A DNA stretch of 64,000 nt from Geobacter sp. FeAm09 (GCF_008330225.1 NZ_CP042466.1:434001-498000), one strand, 5' to 3'; shown: positions 46,841-56,455, counted from the first letter of the stretch. The notes: a model not told the origin generated them from the letters alone. Program-made: numbers and translations.

Positions 46841-49462
46841 ATGGGTGAGCGGGGGCGGCGCCTTACATACAGCGGCAAGTCCTTGCTGCTGCTGGCCGCT
46901 CTGATCGCAGCCGCTTTCGCCGGAAATTTCTTCTCCCTGCGCCTGCTCGCCGGTTTCAACTTCCTGTTCGGCAGCATCGCGGTACTTCTGACGGTCCGCC
47001 TGTTCGGCATCCGCTGGGGCCTTGCGGCCGGGCTGGCGGCCTCGTTATGGACCATCCCGCTCTACGGGCATCCCTATGCGGTGATCTGGCTCTGTGGCGA
47101 ACCGCTCTTTGTGGGCTGGCTGTTGCACAAGGGGAAGAGGCGCAACATCCTCCTCTACGACGCCTGCTATTGGCCCCTGGTGGGGGTTCCCCTGGTATGG
47201 CTCTTCTTCCGGCACGCCATGCAGGTTTCGGTGCTGGGAACCGTGGCCGCCATGCTGACCTACTGGGTGGTGGGCATCGCCAACGCGCTGGTCGCCAGCC
47301 TCCTGTTGACCTACATCCCCCGCATCGCTCCGCTGTACGGCCTGGACATGCCCCGCACCATACCGATCCACCACCTCATCTTCAACATCCTGATGGCGGT
47401 GGTGCTGATACCGTCCATCGTGGTCATGGTCATCCACGGCAAGGGGGCTGAGGGACGCTACCTCCAGGAAATGTACCGGGATATCGACGGCAGCCTGAAG
47501 GTCGCCGGCTACGAGACCCGTCTCAAGCTCCGGGAGCTGGCCGCGAACTCCGGTGAAGCCGTGCCGCGCGGCACGGAAGTCGCCGGAACCCTGCGGGGCA
47601 TTCTCCTGGACGCGCGGGGCGGGCGGCCGTGGCGCGTCATCCTGGTGGACGATGCCGACCATGTCATCGCCGCCACCGACAGCGCTCCGGGGGGCACGCC
47701 AAAGTACGATTCCTGCCGCAACGGCTCGCTGGAACAGGTAGGGGAGAGCGGCATCTACCGCTGCCTGCCCACGGCAGACCGGCCCGTACCGCTCCTGCAG
47801 CGGATGCACGATGCGACCTTCCTGCGCCGCGCCCCCCTGGCGGGCACCACCTGGAGCATGGTGGTGGAATCGCCGTTTGCGCCCTACCAGCGGGCGCTGC
47901 TCCACGATCATGTCAAGTCGCTCTTGATCGTGCTCGGCCTGAACATGTTCGTCCTGGTCATCTCCCTCTCCCTGTCCCATCGCCTGGCCGCCCCTCTCTA
48001 CCGGCTGTCCCAGGTGACGACCGACCTGCCCAAGCGCCTGCTGCGGGAAAACATCAGCGCGTGGCCGGAGAGCATGGTCAGCGAGATCGACCAGCTGATC
48101 GGCAACTTCAAGGTCATGGCCATCGCCCTCAGCCAGCGTTTCCAGGAGATCACCTACACCAACGAGACCCTGGAGCACCACGTTGCGGAGCGCACCGGGG
48201 AGTTGACCCGGGCCAACGAGGAGCTGCAGAGGGAGATTGCCGAGAGGAAAACGACCGAACGCCAGCGGGATCACCTGATGGAGGAACTGGTCAACCAGCT
48301 CCGCTTTCTGCAAACCCTCATCGATACCATCCCCAATCCGATCTTCTACAAGGATGCCGATGGCATCTACCAGGGGTGCAACCGGGCCTTCGAGGAAAGC
48401 TGGGGGCTGGCCCGGGACGGCATTGTGGGCAAGACGGCCCACGACCTGTTCCCCACGCGTGAGGCGGAGATCCTCCAGGCCGCCGACCGGGAGCTGTTCG
48501 CCCTGGGGGGGGTCCAGGTCTATGAAGAGCAGATCCGCTACAGCGACGGCCAGATGCACACGGTCATCATCTACACGGCCACCTACGACGATATCAACGG
48601 CATCCTGGGCGGCCTGGTGGGAACGGCCATCGACATTTCCGTGCGCAAGAAGGCGGAGAACGAGCGGGACCGCCTGATGGTGGAGCTGCAGAAAAAGAAC
48701 AAGGAACTGGAGGGGATCGTCTATGTGGCGTCCCACGACCTGCGCTCGCCCCTGGTCAATGTGCAGGGATTCAGCCGCAAGCTGGCCAAGAACTGTGCCG
48801 AACTGGACGAGTTCATGGCCGGGCTGGTCCTGGACGAGGCCCAGCGGGCCCGTATCGAGCCCATATTCAGGGAAACCATCCCCAGGGCCCTCGGGTTCAT
48901 CACCCGGAGCATCGAGAAGATGGACAGCCTGTTGAACGGCCTGCTGCGGCTCTCCCGCCTGGGGAGAACGGCGATCTGCTTCGAAACCCTTGACATGCGC
49001 CAGTTGTTATCAAATATTATTGCTTCCATAACCTACCAGATCGAATCCGCAGGGGCGCGGGTCGAACTGGCCCTGCTTCTGCACCCCTGCGTCGGGGACA
49101 GCGTCCAGGTTACGCAGATATTCAGCAATCTGCTGGATAACGCCCTGAAATACCGCTCTGCCGCCCGTCCCCTGGTGGTGCACGTCGCAAGCGAAGCGTT
49201 CGACGAGGGGGTGCGCTATTGCGTGGAGGACAACGGCATCGGCATCCCCCGCGACCAGCAGGAGAAGATCTGGGAGATCTTTCACCGCCTCAATCCGGGG
49301 GATACCCAAGGGGAAGGGCTGGGGCTGACCATGGCGCGCCGCATCGTCGATCGCCTGGGGGGCTCCATCTGGGTGGAGTCGGAACCGGACGCGGGCAGCC
49401 GCTTCTATGTCGTCCTGCCGTGCGCACCCAAAACTGACGATCATATGACCGCAGGAGCATGA
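46841..49462 (+). CDS. Membrane sensor histidine kinase (multi-TM, PAS)
   Basis: 873 residues from ATG 46841. An N-terminal block of about six TM helices (residues 12-210, LLLLAALIAAAFAGNFFSL onward), a periplasmic segment (about 215-360), another TM helix (LLIVLGLNMFVLVISLSLS), a linker, a coiled coil, a PAS domain (about 485-610, DTIPNPIFYKDADGIYQGCN), the phosphoacceptor VYVASHDLRSPLVNVQGF, and a HATPase with NLLDNALKYRS and DNGIGIPRDQQEKIW. The downstream gene is its likely partner, one base away. Family context resembles bacteriophytochrome-type kinases but no chromophore domain. Confidence 0.9.
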   Translation: MGERGRRLTYSGKSLLLLAALIAAAFAGNFFSLRLLAGFNFLFGSIAVLLTVRLFGIRWGLAAGLAASLWTIPLYGHPYAVIWLCGEPLFVGWLLHKGKRRNILLYDACYWPLVGVPLVWLFFRHAMQVSVLGTVAAMLTYWVVGIANALVASLLLTYIPRIAPLYGLDMPRTIPIHHLIFNILMAVVLIPSIVVMVIHGKGAEGRYLQEMYRDIDGSLKVAGYETRLKLRELAANSGEAVPRGTEVAGTLRGILLDARGGRPWRVILVDDADHVIAATDSAPGGTPKYDSCRNGSLEQVGESGIYRCLPTADRPVPLLQRMHDATFLRRAPLAGTTWSMVVESPFAPYQRALLHDHVKSLLIVLGLNMFVLVISLSLSHRLAAPLYRLSQVTTDLPKRLLRENISAWPESMVSEIDQLIGNFKVMAIALSQRFQEITYTNETLEHHVAERTGELTRANEELQREIAERKTTERQRDHLMEELVNQLRFLQTLIDTIPNPIFYKDADGIYQGCNRAFEESWGLARDGIVGKTAHDLFPTREAEILQAADRELFALGGVQVYEEQIRYSDGQMHTVIIYTATYDDINGILGGLVGTAIDISVRKKAENERDRLMVELQKKNKELEGIVYVASHDLRSPLVNVQGFSRKLAKNCAELDEFMAGLVLDEAQRARIEPIFRETIPRALGFITRSIEKMDSLLNGLLRLSRLGRTAICFETLDMRQLLSNIIASITYQIESAGARVELALLLHPCVGDSVQVTQIFSNLLDNALKYRSAARPLVVHVASEAFDEGVRYCVEDNGIGIPRDQQEKIWEIFHRLNPGDTQGEGLGLTMARRIVDRLGGSIWVESEPDAGSRFYVVLPCAPKTDDHMTAGA

Positions 49463-49463
49463 G

Positions 49464-49928
49464 ATGATCAATGACGGGTTCAAGAAGGAAGTCATCATCC
49501 TGATTGCCGAGGACGATGACGGCCACGCCGAGCTGATCCAGGACAACCTGCAGGAGGCGGGCCTCAGAAACCCCATCATCCGGTTTCGCAACGGCCAGGA
49601 AGCCCTGGACTTCTTCTACGGCGGGGCGGATGGCCACGGGCCCCGCTGCGAAAAGGGGCAGGCCTATATGATGCTCCTGGACATCCGCATGCCCAAGGTG
49701 GATGGCGTGGAGGTGCTCCGCCAGATCAAGTCCGACCCGGAATTGAAGAACATGCCGGTAATCATGCTGACCACCACCGACGACCCCCGGGAGATCCGCA
49801 CCTGCTATGGCCTGGGATGCAGTTGCTACGTCACCAAGCCGGTGGATTACCAGAAATTTGCCGAAATGCTGAGCAGGCTGGGGCTGTTCCTGCTGGTGGT
49901 GCAGGTGCCGGACCTGGACGGGGCGTAG
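49464..49928 (+). CDS. Single-domain response regulator (Rcp1-like)
   Basis: 154 residues, receiver only. Acidic pocket LIAEDDDGH, phosphoacceptor Asp73 in MLLDIRMPKVDG, Thr/Lys at LTTTDDPRE and CYVTKPVDY. The insert between strands (FFYGGADGHGPRCEKGQAY) is typical of Rcp1-type regulators paired with PAS/GAF kinases. Starts one base after the kinase stop; ends in the Rcp-type FLLVVQVP. Confidence 0.92.
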   Translation: MINDGFKKEVIILIAEDDDGHAELIQDNLQEAGLRNPIIRFRNGQEALDFFYGGADGHGPRCEKGQAYMMLLDIRMPKVDGVEVLRQIKSDPELKNMPVIMLTTTDDPREIRTCYGLGCSCYVTKPVDYQKFAEMLSRLGLFLLVVQVPDLDGA

Positions 49929-49954
49929 GCAATACAATCTTTAAACGGCAGTCA

Positions 49955-50097
49955 GGCCACTGAGCCACAAAGGCACAGAGAACATCACGGAGTTTTATGC
50001 TAAGATGATTCGCCGAAACGGAGGATTATCAATAAATTCTTAAGGATGTAACATTCGTTTTTGTTGCCTTAGTGTCTCTGGTACTCGGTGGCAAATA
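49955..50097. repeat. Degenerate inverted-repeat element, family B
   Basis: CCACTGAGCCACAAAGGCAC near 49956 and AGTGTCTCTGGTACTCGGTGGC near 50070 are weak inverted arms of the CCACGGAG/CAGAGGCAC family, in the gap before glmS. Confidence 0.5.
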
Positions 50098-50133
50098 TTT
50101 TTCAGGACTACTTAATTTCTGGAGGAATCTGCT

Positions 50134-51963
50134 ATGTGCGGAATTGTTGGCTATATCGGCGGGCAGGAGGCAACGCCGATCATACTGGAAGGGCTCAAGA
50201 AACTGGAATACCGTGGCTACGATTCGGCGGGCATCGCCACCCTGGCTGACGGCGAATCGGGCGTCCGGCGCAGCGAAGGCAAGCTGTCCAACCTGGAAAA
50301 ACTGTTGCGCCAGCAGCCGCTCTCCGGCGTGATCGGCATCGGCCACACCCGCTGGGCTACCCACGGCCGCCCCTCGGAGATCAACGCCCATCCCCACAAG
50401 GCAGGCCCGGTCATCGTGGTGCACAACGGCATCATCGAAAACTACCTGCCGCTCAGGGAGGCGCTCAAGCAGGCCGGCCATGTCTTCAAGAGCGAGACCG
50501 ATACCGAAGTCATCTCCCACCTGGTGGACGAAAAGCTCAAGGGGACCTCCGACTTCGTGCTGGCGGTCCGGCAGGCCCTGGCCGAACTGCGGGGCGCCTA
50601 CGCCGTGTGCATCCTCAATGAGCGCGAACCGGGCACCCTGATCGCCGCCAAGCTGGGGTCCCCCATGGTGGTCGGCCTGGGGGAAGGGGAGTTCTTCGTC
50701 GCCTCGGACATCCCCGCCATCCTGGCCCATACCCGGGAGATGGTCTTCATGGAGGACGGGGAAATGGCCGTGTTCCATGCCGGCACGGCCGCCTTCTCCA
50801 CCATCGCCGGCAGCCACCTGGACAAGAAGGCGCGGCACATCGACTGGTCGCCGCTCATGGCCGAAAAGGGGGGGTACCGGCACTTCATGCTCAAGGAGAT
50901 CCACGAACAACCCCGGGCCGTGCGCGACACCATCGCCGGGCGGCTTTTGGAGGATGAAGGGGATGTGTACCTGGAGGATCTGAAGTTCAGCGACGAACAA
51001 CTGGCGGCCGTGAAGCGGATCGTCATCGTGGCCTGCGGCACTTCCTGGCACGCCGCCCTGGTGGGCAAGTTCTACATCGAGGGGTATTGCCGCATCCCGG
51101 TGGAGATCGACATCGCCTCGGAATTCCGCTACCGCAGCCCGGTCATCGACGGCGATACGCTGGTGATGGTCATCTCCCAGTCCGGGGAAACCGCCGACAC
51201 CCTGGCGGCCCTGCGGGAGGCCAAGTCCCACGGCGCCATGAACCTGGCCATCTGCAACGTGCTGGATTCGTCCATTGCCCGGGAATCGGCCGGCGTGGTC
51301 TACACCCATGCCGGTCCCGAGATCGGGGTGGCCTCCACCAAGGCCTTCGTCACCCAGCTCACCGCCCTCTACCTGTTCACCATCCGGCTGGGGCGGGCCG
51401 TCGGCGCCATCGACGCCGCCACCGGCCGGCGCATGATCGCCTCCCTCAAGAAGGTCCCGGCCCTGCTGGAGGAAGCCCTCAAGCTCAACGCCGATACCGA
51501 GCGCATCGCCCGCAAGTACATGAACGCCCGCGACTTCCTCTACCTGGGACGGGGCAAGAACTTCCCCATTGCCCTGGAGGGAGCGCTCAAACTCAAGGAG
51601 ATCTCCTACATCCACGCCGAAGGCTATCCGGCCGGCGAGATGAAGCACGGCCCCATCGCCCTGATCGACGAGGATATGCCGGTGGTCATGCTCGTCCCGG
51701 AGAACAGCGCCTTTGAAAAGACCCTGTCCAACATGGAGGAGGTCATCGCCCGCAACGGCCGGGTGATCGCCCTGTGCAGCGAAGGCGATCATGAGGTCAA
51801 GACGCGGGCAGAGGATACCATCGAAATCCCCCGCATCGACGAGGACCTGGACCCGTTCCTGCTCTCGGTGCCGTTGCAGCTTTTGGCGTATCACATCGCC
51901 GTGTTGAAGGGGACCGACGTGGACCAGCCGAGGAATTTGGCAAAATCCGTTACTGTGGAGTAG
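50134..51963 (+). CDS. glmS: Glutamine-fructose-6-phosphate aminotransferase GlmS
   Basis: 609 residues. Makes glucosamine 6-phosphate for peptidoglycan and LPS. N-terminal glutaminase: Cys2 in [38 protein letters not shown]. Two SIS domains follow: [31 protein letters not shown], and the C-terminal KSVTVE tail. GGAGGAATC precedes the ATG. A strong terminator follows. Confidence 0.98.
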   Translation: MCGIVGYIGGQEATPIILEGLKKLEYRGYDSAGIATLADGESGVRRSEGKLSNLEKLLRQQPLSGVIGIGHTRWATHGRPSEINAHPHKAGPVIVVHNGIIENYLPLREALKQAGHVFKSETDTEVISHLVDEKLKGTSDFVLAVRQALAELRGAYAVCILNEREPGTLIAAKLGSPMVVGLGEGEFFVASDIPAILAHTREMVFMEDGEMAVFHAGTAAFSTIAGSHLDKKARHIDWSPLMAEKGGYRHFMLKEIHEQPRAVRDTIAGRLLEDEGDVYLEDLKFSDEQLAAVKRIVIVACGTSWHAALVGKFYIEGYCRIPVEIDIASEFRYRSPVIDGDTLVMVISQSGETADTLAALREAKSHGAMNLAICNVLDSSIARESAGVVYTHAGPEIGVASTKAFVTQLTALYLFTIRLGRAVGAIDAATGRRMIASLKKVPALLEEALKLNADTERIARKYMNARDFLYLGRGKNFPIALEGALKLKEISYIHAEGYPAGEMKHGPIALIDEDMPVVMLVPENSAFEKTLSNMEEVIARNGRVIALCSEGDHEVKTRAEDTIEIPRIDEDLDPFLLSVPLQLLAYHIAVLKGTDVDQPRNLAKSVTVE

Positions 51964-52040
51964 GGAGAGGATTTTGGTGGTGATTGATGAATTTGAAAAA
52001 TAATGCTGGCTACTAATAAATAGCGTCGGCTACTGCATTG

Positions 52041-52078
52041 AAAACTGAAGGGGTCTCACTTGAGGCCCCTTCAGTTTT
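52041..52078 (+). terminator. Strong intrinsic terminator downstream of glmS
   Basis: AAAACTGAAGGGG (52041-52053) pairs perfectly with CCCCTTCAGTTTT (52066-52078), with A and T tracts for use in both directions. Confidence 0.92.
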
Positions 52079-52428
52079 CGCGAAACGCGGAACGGGCTGT
52101 TGAATTTCCCTTTCTTCAACAACGGCCTTGATCCTGATGGGTGACTGGTGCAGCAAAGGCTGGCATCGAAAAGAATGAAATAACGGCAATGGTAACGATG
52201 GCGGTAACTATCAACAAGGCCAGGAAAACCTTTTTCTAGCAGTGAGGAAGTTTGTGCCATTGACAGCAGCCCTTTAATGGGTGACTCCACATGATTTCCT
52301 CTGTGGTGAATTCGCATTCTCAACATAACCCACGTTTGCAAGGGGTAGGCCATCAATTTTCAACTGTCAGCCATCATGGCTAAAGGCCATTCGGATTTCA
52401 CGGCCTTGCAAGGATAAGGACGTTAATC
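52079..52428. other. Gap before the second island; no gene recognised
   Basis: These 350 bp hold no frame with a ribosome site or conserved sequence that I can support. Base composition drops gradually towards the AT-rich island that begins with the promoter at 52429. Confidence 0.4.
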
Positions 52429-52627
52429 TTGTTTCCTTGTCCGGATTATGATATAAATACAGCTTAGTCTTCCTAGAAACAAAAGCATCAACAAATCTCA
52501 CCATGCGACACAAGGGTGCTTTTCAAGCTTCCAAATCGGCAATTGCGTGCGGGGTTTGGCTTCGAGAGAGGGCCGCACGTGGCTCGGAAACGGGAGTGAA
52601 AAGGCGACCTCAAGCAGGTCGCTTTTA
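52429..52627 (+). promoter_or_regulatory. Promoter and structured leader RNA of the four-gene cassette
   Basis: TTGTTT (52429-52434) and TATAAA (52452-52457) are 17 bp apart, a good sigma-70-type promoter. The predicted transcript then carries a stem GTGCGG (52547-52552)/CCGCAC (52573-52578) and a terminator-like hairpin GCGACCT (52604-52610)/AGGTCGC (52616-52622) followed by TTTT. This ends only eight bases before the ATG of the first gene. It could be an attenuated leader or a small RNA reading partly through into the operon. Confidence 0.55.
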
Positions 52628-52634
52628 CATTAAA

Positions 52635-53369
52635 ATGGATGATCTAATTTACTTTCGGACACCTAATTCAAAGATATCCTATCTATCCCGAACCTTAAAA
52701 GATGGCCCAGAAAAAGATCTCGTTGAAGAATTTATTTCTATTCAGAAACAAAAACTGTCGTCAAGCTCCCGGCACGGCTATACCCTTTTCATAGAACCAA
52801 AGCTTGATGTTGGGTTTCCAGATGTTGTTATTGTAAGGTTCTCACGCTCGGTTATGGCTAAATGGTCACCATCGAGGATGCCACTTGACCTGACGTCATT
52901 GAAGATACTCAGTCACCTCTTTTATGCAGGCCCAATTTCAATAGATAAACTCAAGACTGATCTTGGCTTTGTAGACCCAGTTTTAGGTCAAAGGCTGAAC
53001 TCTCTTCAAGAAGCAAAGCTAATATACAGAAAAGGCGATTTGTATAGGGCATACTCATTCCGTGAAACATTTGCAGTCAGAGAGGTTATTGCAATTGAGG
53101 CAAAAATGTCTGATATTTTTGGCGCAATTTGTCAGGCATCAAAAAACAAATGGTTTGCAACTTCATCTTACATTTTAACTCCAAGCCTAAGACCTACCCC
53201 TAGAGTCGCTTCACGCTGCGGTGATCTTGGTATTGGAATTTACGGACTGAAGCGACTTGATTTTACTGAGATATTGAGACCACGTCCTCATGAACTGCCA
53301 AAATCATATGTAACTCTTTTGCTTAACGAATGGATTGGCAGGAAAATTTTTGATGGCTCTGGAGTTTAA
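52635..53369 (+). CDS. PD-(D/E)XK-like protein with internal winged-helix segment
   Basis: 244 residues from ATG 52635. FIEPKLDVGFPDVVIVRF gives the Asp of a PD-(D/E)XK nuclease core, and VREVIAIEAKMSDIFGAICQAS gives the E-x-K with the following helix (A-x-x-Q-A). About 90 residues separate them and read as a winged helix (LTSLKILSHLFYAGPISIDKL, then LNSLQEAKLIYRKGDLY). The catalytic residues appear intact, so it may cut nucleic acid, or it may sense DNA. The fold is an inference. First gene of a four-gene AT-rich operon; four bases before the kinase gene. Confidence 0.55.
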   Translation: MDDLIYFRTPNSKISYLSRTLKDGPEKDLVEEFISIQKQKLSSSSRHGYTLFIEPKLDVGFPDVVIVRFSRSVMAKWSPSRMPLDLTSLKILSHLFYAGPISIDKLKTDLGFVDPVLGQRLNSLQEAKLIYRKGDLYRAYSFRETFAVREVIAIEAKMSDIFGAICQASKNKWFATSSYILTPSLRPTPRVASRCGDLGIGIYGLKRLDFTEILRPRPHELPKSYVTLLLNEWIGRKIFDGSGV

Positions 53370-53372
53370 TCA

Positions 53373-54226
53373 ATGGCACTGCCCACTGAACCAGAAATCC
53401 TCGCCTCAATTCCGACTCTCAGCAACTTGACCCTCCTAAAAACCTGCGGCCAAAAAGCCGTTTACCGCGGAAATGACGATCGCTTCGGCGAGGTAGTTGT
53501 CAAAGTCATACTAAGCCAAACAGCTGATGAACGGACGAAACGCGAAATTGATGTAGCCCAGGCAAACAACATTGCATATGTCCCGAAGATACATGCGCAT
53601 GGAGAAATAAGACACTCGTCGGGAATGAATTACTACCTTATGGAGCAATACATCGATGGAGGGTCCCTTGAGGATTTCTACTTAAGTGGCCGTAAGCTGT
53701 CCTTTCCGCAGTCCATCCTTCTTCTGGAAACCTTACTAACCCTAGCTGTCGCATGTGAGAAGTTACATATCGTTCACCGCGATCTGAAGCCTGGGAATAT
53801 ACTGTTCGATTCCAAAGGTATTTTTTGGGTCATTGACTTCGGCATCGCTCGACACCTTGACCTCCCCTCCATAACTGGATCGGCAGATGCCTTTGGCCCT
53901 CACACCGCTGGATATGCCCCCCCGAACAGTTTAGGAACATCAAAGACGACGTAGACATACGAGCCGACCTCTTTTCCATTGGGGTTGTCATATATGAGGC
54001 TCTAACAGGGGGTAATCCTTTCCGTGAAGGCGCGAGGAATGCTCTGGAGGTTCTTTACCGCACTGAAAGTGTTATCCCTGTGCCTCCTACTATTCCTGAA
54101 GATACTAATGGAATGCTCGCACAGTTTGTTACTCTAATGATGAACAAGTTTATTTCTCGCAGACCAAAGACAGCTGCTGAAGCTTTAAAATGGTATAGTT
54201 CTTTTAAACAGACACTAAAAATGTGA
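53373..54226 (+). CDS. Ser/Thr protein kinase (Hanks-type, one-base frameshift)
   Basis: Two frames join into about 284 residues. The first covers the N-lobe Lys (EVVVKVI), the catalytic loop HRDLKPGNILFD, and DFGIARHLD. The second gives PPEQF then RNIKDDVDIRADLFSIGVVIYEAL, the A-P-E and helix-F region. The switch is at a seven-C run (53917-53923); eight Cs restore it. All catalytic residues are present, but the glycine loop is poor. Soluble, without sensor domain. It lies in an operon with a PP2C phosphatase, which may reverse its action. The break is likely a sequencing deletion. Confidence 0.85.
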
Positions 54227-54236
54227 GGTCTCCGAT

Positions 54237-55430
54237 ATGCAAATGCTCCTTCAGTTTGGCTACGGGATGATGACACATTGCAAAGAACTCATAAAAGAAT
54301 GGGGCAATGGAACAGTAATTTTAAGCCCTCGTGACTTAACATCTGAGCAGATGGTACAGCTATCAAAAGATCTGAAAAAGGTCGGCGGTGGTGTTTGTCT
54401 TGATCCTCAGTTTTATGATCCGAGAGCTGATCACCCTCGATTGACGGACCATGATTTTTGGCCCGAGTCTTATGAGACCAGTTCGTTTTTAGACCGGGGC
54501 ATCGATCAGCTTCTTATCGACCTCAAAAGTATAAATACCTCGACAAACACAGACTTTTATATACTCCCCGGACTGTTTTACCAATTCGGAAAGGATGAGT
54601 GGTTTATAGCGCAAGATGCGATTATTAAAAAAGGTGTGCGGGTCTTGAATGACAAAGAAACTTTCGCAACCATTGCGCTATCGTCAGATGTCGTAAGAGA
54701 TGAGTCGAAACTTGAGCAGATTCTGAGTTCTGCGGAGACGTGGCCTGTTGATGGTTACTACGTGGTGCCCGAACATCCTTCATCTCAATACTTGGTTGAG
54801 GATCCGATTTGGCTCTCTAACCTTCTCGCCTTTCTTGCTGGACTCAAGCTTCTAGAGAAAAAAGTCATTCTTGGGTATGCCAATCATCAAATGCTAGCTG
54901 CTGGCCTAGCAAATGTGGACGCTATTGCTTCGGGCACATGGCTGAATGTGAGGTCTTTCTCTGCTAAAAAATTCAGCCAAGCAGAGGAAGGGACAACTAG
55001 TCGAAGGGCGACTTGGTACTATTGCCCGCACAGCTACTCTGAATACAAAATTCCTTTTCTTGATATCGCACATCGCTCTGGCATTCTAGACCAGCTCAAG
55101 CCTATCAATGGTATGGCAAATGATTTCTGCTCGCCCCTTTTTACAGGAGCCATACCTTCTTCCGTTGCATATACTGAATCTAAATCCTTCAGGCATTATC
55201 TGGACACCCTACGCAAGCAATCTTTGACCGCTAAACTTGCATCTTTTGATGACACTGTGAATGCGTATAATATGAGACTGGACAGTGCCAGTGACTTCAT
55301 TTCCACCTTCCATCGTCATGGTGTCCGTGGGCAGGACAGGGATTTCGCACCCTTTATAGACATCAATCGTGCCGCAATTAGCCAGCTCATTAGGTCTCGT
55401 GGTTTAGCCCTCTCAATGTCCTGGAACTAG
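54237..55430 (+). CDS. Uncharacterised conserved protein of the kinase/PP2C cassette
   Basis: 397 residues, no family recognised. Alternating strand/helix pattern with motifs that look conserved: QFGYGMMTHCKELI, TVILSPRDLTSEQM, GGGVCLDPQFYDPRADHPRL, WPVDGYYVVPEHPSSQYLVED, VILGYANHQMLAAGL and AIASGTWLNVRSF. The repeated beta-strand/loop layout would fit a TIM-barrel, possibly a transglycosylase or hydrolase, but I cannot name the reaction. No TM or signal peptide. Third gene of the operon, ten bases after the kinase. Confidence 0.7.
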   Translation: MQMLLQFGYGMMTHCKELIKEWGNGTVILSPRDLTSEQMVQLSKDLKKVGGGVCLDPQFYDPRADHPRLTDHDFWPESYETSSFLDRGIDQLLIDLKSINTSTNTDFYILPGLFYQFGKDEWFIAQDAIIKKGVRVLNDKETFATIALSSDVVRDESKLEQILSSAETWPVDGYYVVPEHPSSQYLVEDPIWLSNLLAFLAGLKLLEKKVILGYANHQMLAAGLANVDAIASGTWLNVRSFSAKKFSQAEEGTTSRRATWYYCPHSYSEYKIPFLDIAHRSGILDQLKPINGMANDFCSPLFTGAIPSSVAYTESKSFRHYLDTLRKQSLTAKLASFDDTVNAYNMRLDSASDFISTFHRHGVRGQDRDFAPFIDINRAAISQLIRSRGLALSMSWN

Positions 55431-55431
55431 T

Positions 55432-56151
55432 ATGTTTTTCTTTGCTACGGATATTGGTAGAAGGCGCAGCAATAATCAGGACGCCGTTTTAATAAGTGAA
55501 GATGATAAGGTTGTGGTGTTAGCTGATGGAATGGGCGGCCATAGTTGTGGTGAGATAGCAAGCAATTTGGCCGCTGATGTTGCATTTTCCTCCATCTGCA
55601 ACGAATTGTCAAAACTACGCCATTCGGCTAATGACAGGGTCTTTGAGGTCCTATTAAATGCCGGTGACAATGCCAACAATGCTGTTATAACACACTCCAG
55701 TGCTTTTCCTGAGTGTTCACAAATGGGGACAACTCTGGTTGAAGCCATAATAATCAAAAACAAGTTATACCTTTACAACATTGGAGACTCTAAGTGTTTC
55801 TTGCTTCGTGGTAGTTTGATGCAGCTCACTGAAGATCATACTATCGCCAACATGCTCAAAAGACACGGGACTTCACCGCTTAACATACCGTCAAATGCCC
55901 ATCATGCTCTAACCCAAGCCATTGGGCTGAACGAGACTCTTTTCCCGGCAACAAATATAATTTCGTTAAGAAAAAATGATCTTTTGCTGTTCTGTACTGA
56001 CGGCCTAACAGACGCGCTGAACAACCGTGAACTCACAAACATACTTCTTCTCCCAATAACTATACAGGAAAAAGGTCATCTGCTAATTGAAAAGGCAAAT
56101 GCCGCAGGTGGGCATGATAATATCACCTTAGTGATCTATCACCATGGTTAG
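55432..56151 (+). CDS. PP2C-family Ser/Thr protein phosphatase
   Basis: 239 residues. PP2C motifs in order: TDIGRRRSNNQDAVLI (N-x-D), VVLADGMGGHSCGEIAS (D-G-M-G-G), GTTLVEAIIIKNKLYLYNIGDSKCFLL, LTEDHT, LLFCTDGLTDALNN and GGHDNITLVI. Metal ligands all present. Starts one base after the previous stop, so it is the last gene of the cassette. Its presence beside a Hanks kinase suggests a reversible phosphorylation switch. Confidence 0.93.
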   Translation: MFFFATDIGRRRSNNQDAVLISEDDKVVVLADGMGGHSCGEIASNLAADVAFSSICNELSKLRHSANDRVFEVLLNAGDNANNAVITHSSAFPECSQMGTTLVEAIIIKNKLYLYNIGDSKCFLLRGSLMQLTEDHTIANMLKRHGTSPLNIPSNAHHALTQAIGLNETLFPATNIISLRKNDLLLFCTDGLTDALNNRELTNILLLPITIQEKGHLLIEKANAAGGHDNITLVIYHHG

Positions 56152-56247
56152 ACGTATTTGGGGAAAAGAGGAGGGGCAGGCCGGCGACTCGCTACACATC
56201 CCCGTCATTTTAGCCTCTCCTGTCACGATAACGCAATGGAAACCTTC

Positions 56248-56328
56248 GGGGTCAACTTTGACACTTGAACATTTGACCGGTGTTGACGATAAAATCGACT
56301 TGAATGTTTAAATGTCAAAGTTGACCCC
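56248..56328. mobile_element. IS-end-like or MITE inverted repeat at the island edge
   Basis: GGGGTCAACTTTGACA (56248-56263) and TGTCAAAGTTGACCCC (56313-56328) are perfect 16-bp inverted repeats 49 bp apart. TGTCAAAGTTGACCCC-type ends are common for IS elements and their MITEs. Base composition changes from AT-rich to normal here, so it may mark the end of the transferred segment. No transposase gene is present. Confidence 0.6.
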
Positions 56329-56421
56329 CTTCGCGCCCTTTCCCTGCCAAGACGCCATGCCGCGTAGCGGCTTCGGCATGAGCCGAAAAAAGTGAAAAAA
56401 TAGTTTGAACAAACAGCGTAT

Positions 56422-56445
56422 GTGATATATCATTGGTATATATCA
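56422..56445 (+). promoter_or_regulatory. vapBC operator-like inverted repeat
   Basis: TGATATA (56422-56428) and TATATCA (56439-56445) flank TCATTGG/TAT-rich sequence just before vapB, matching an antitoxin autoregulation site that overlaps a promoter. Confidence 0.5.
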
Positions 56446-56455
56446 AGGGGGCTTT

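Noticed and set aside
50029-51894. 621-residue frame opposite glmS
   Set aside because: Antisense shadow without ribosome site; the sense strand encodes an intact GlmS.
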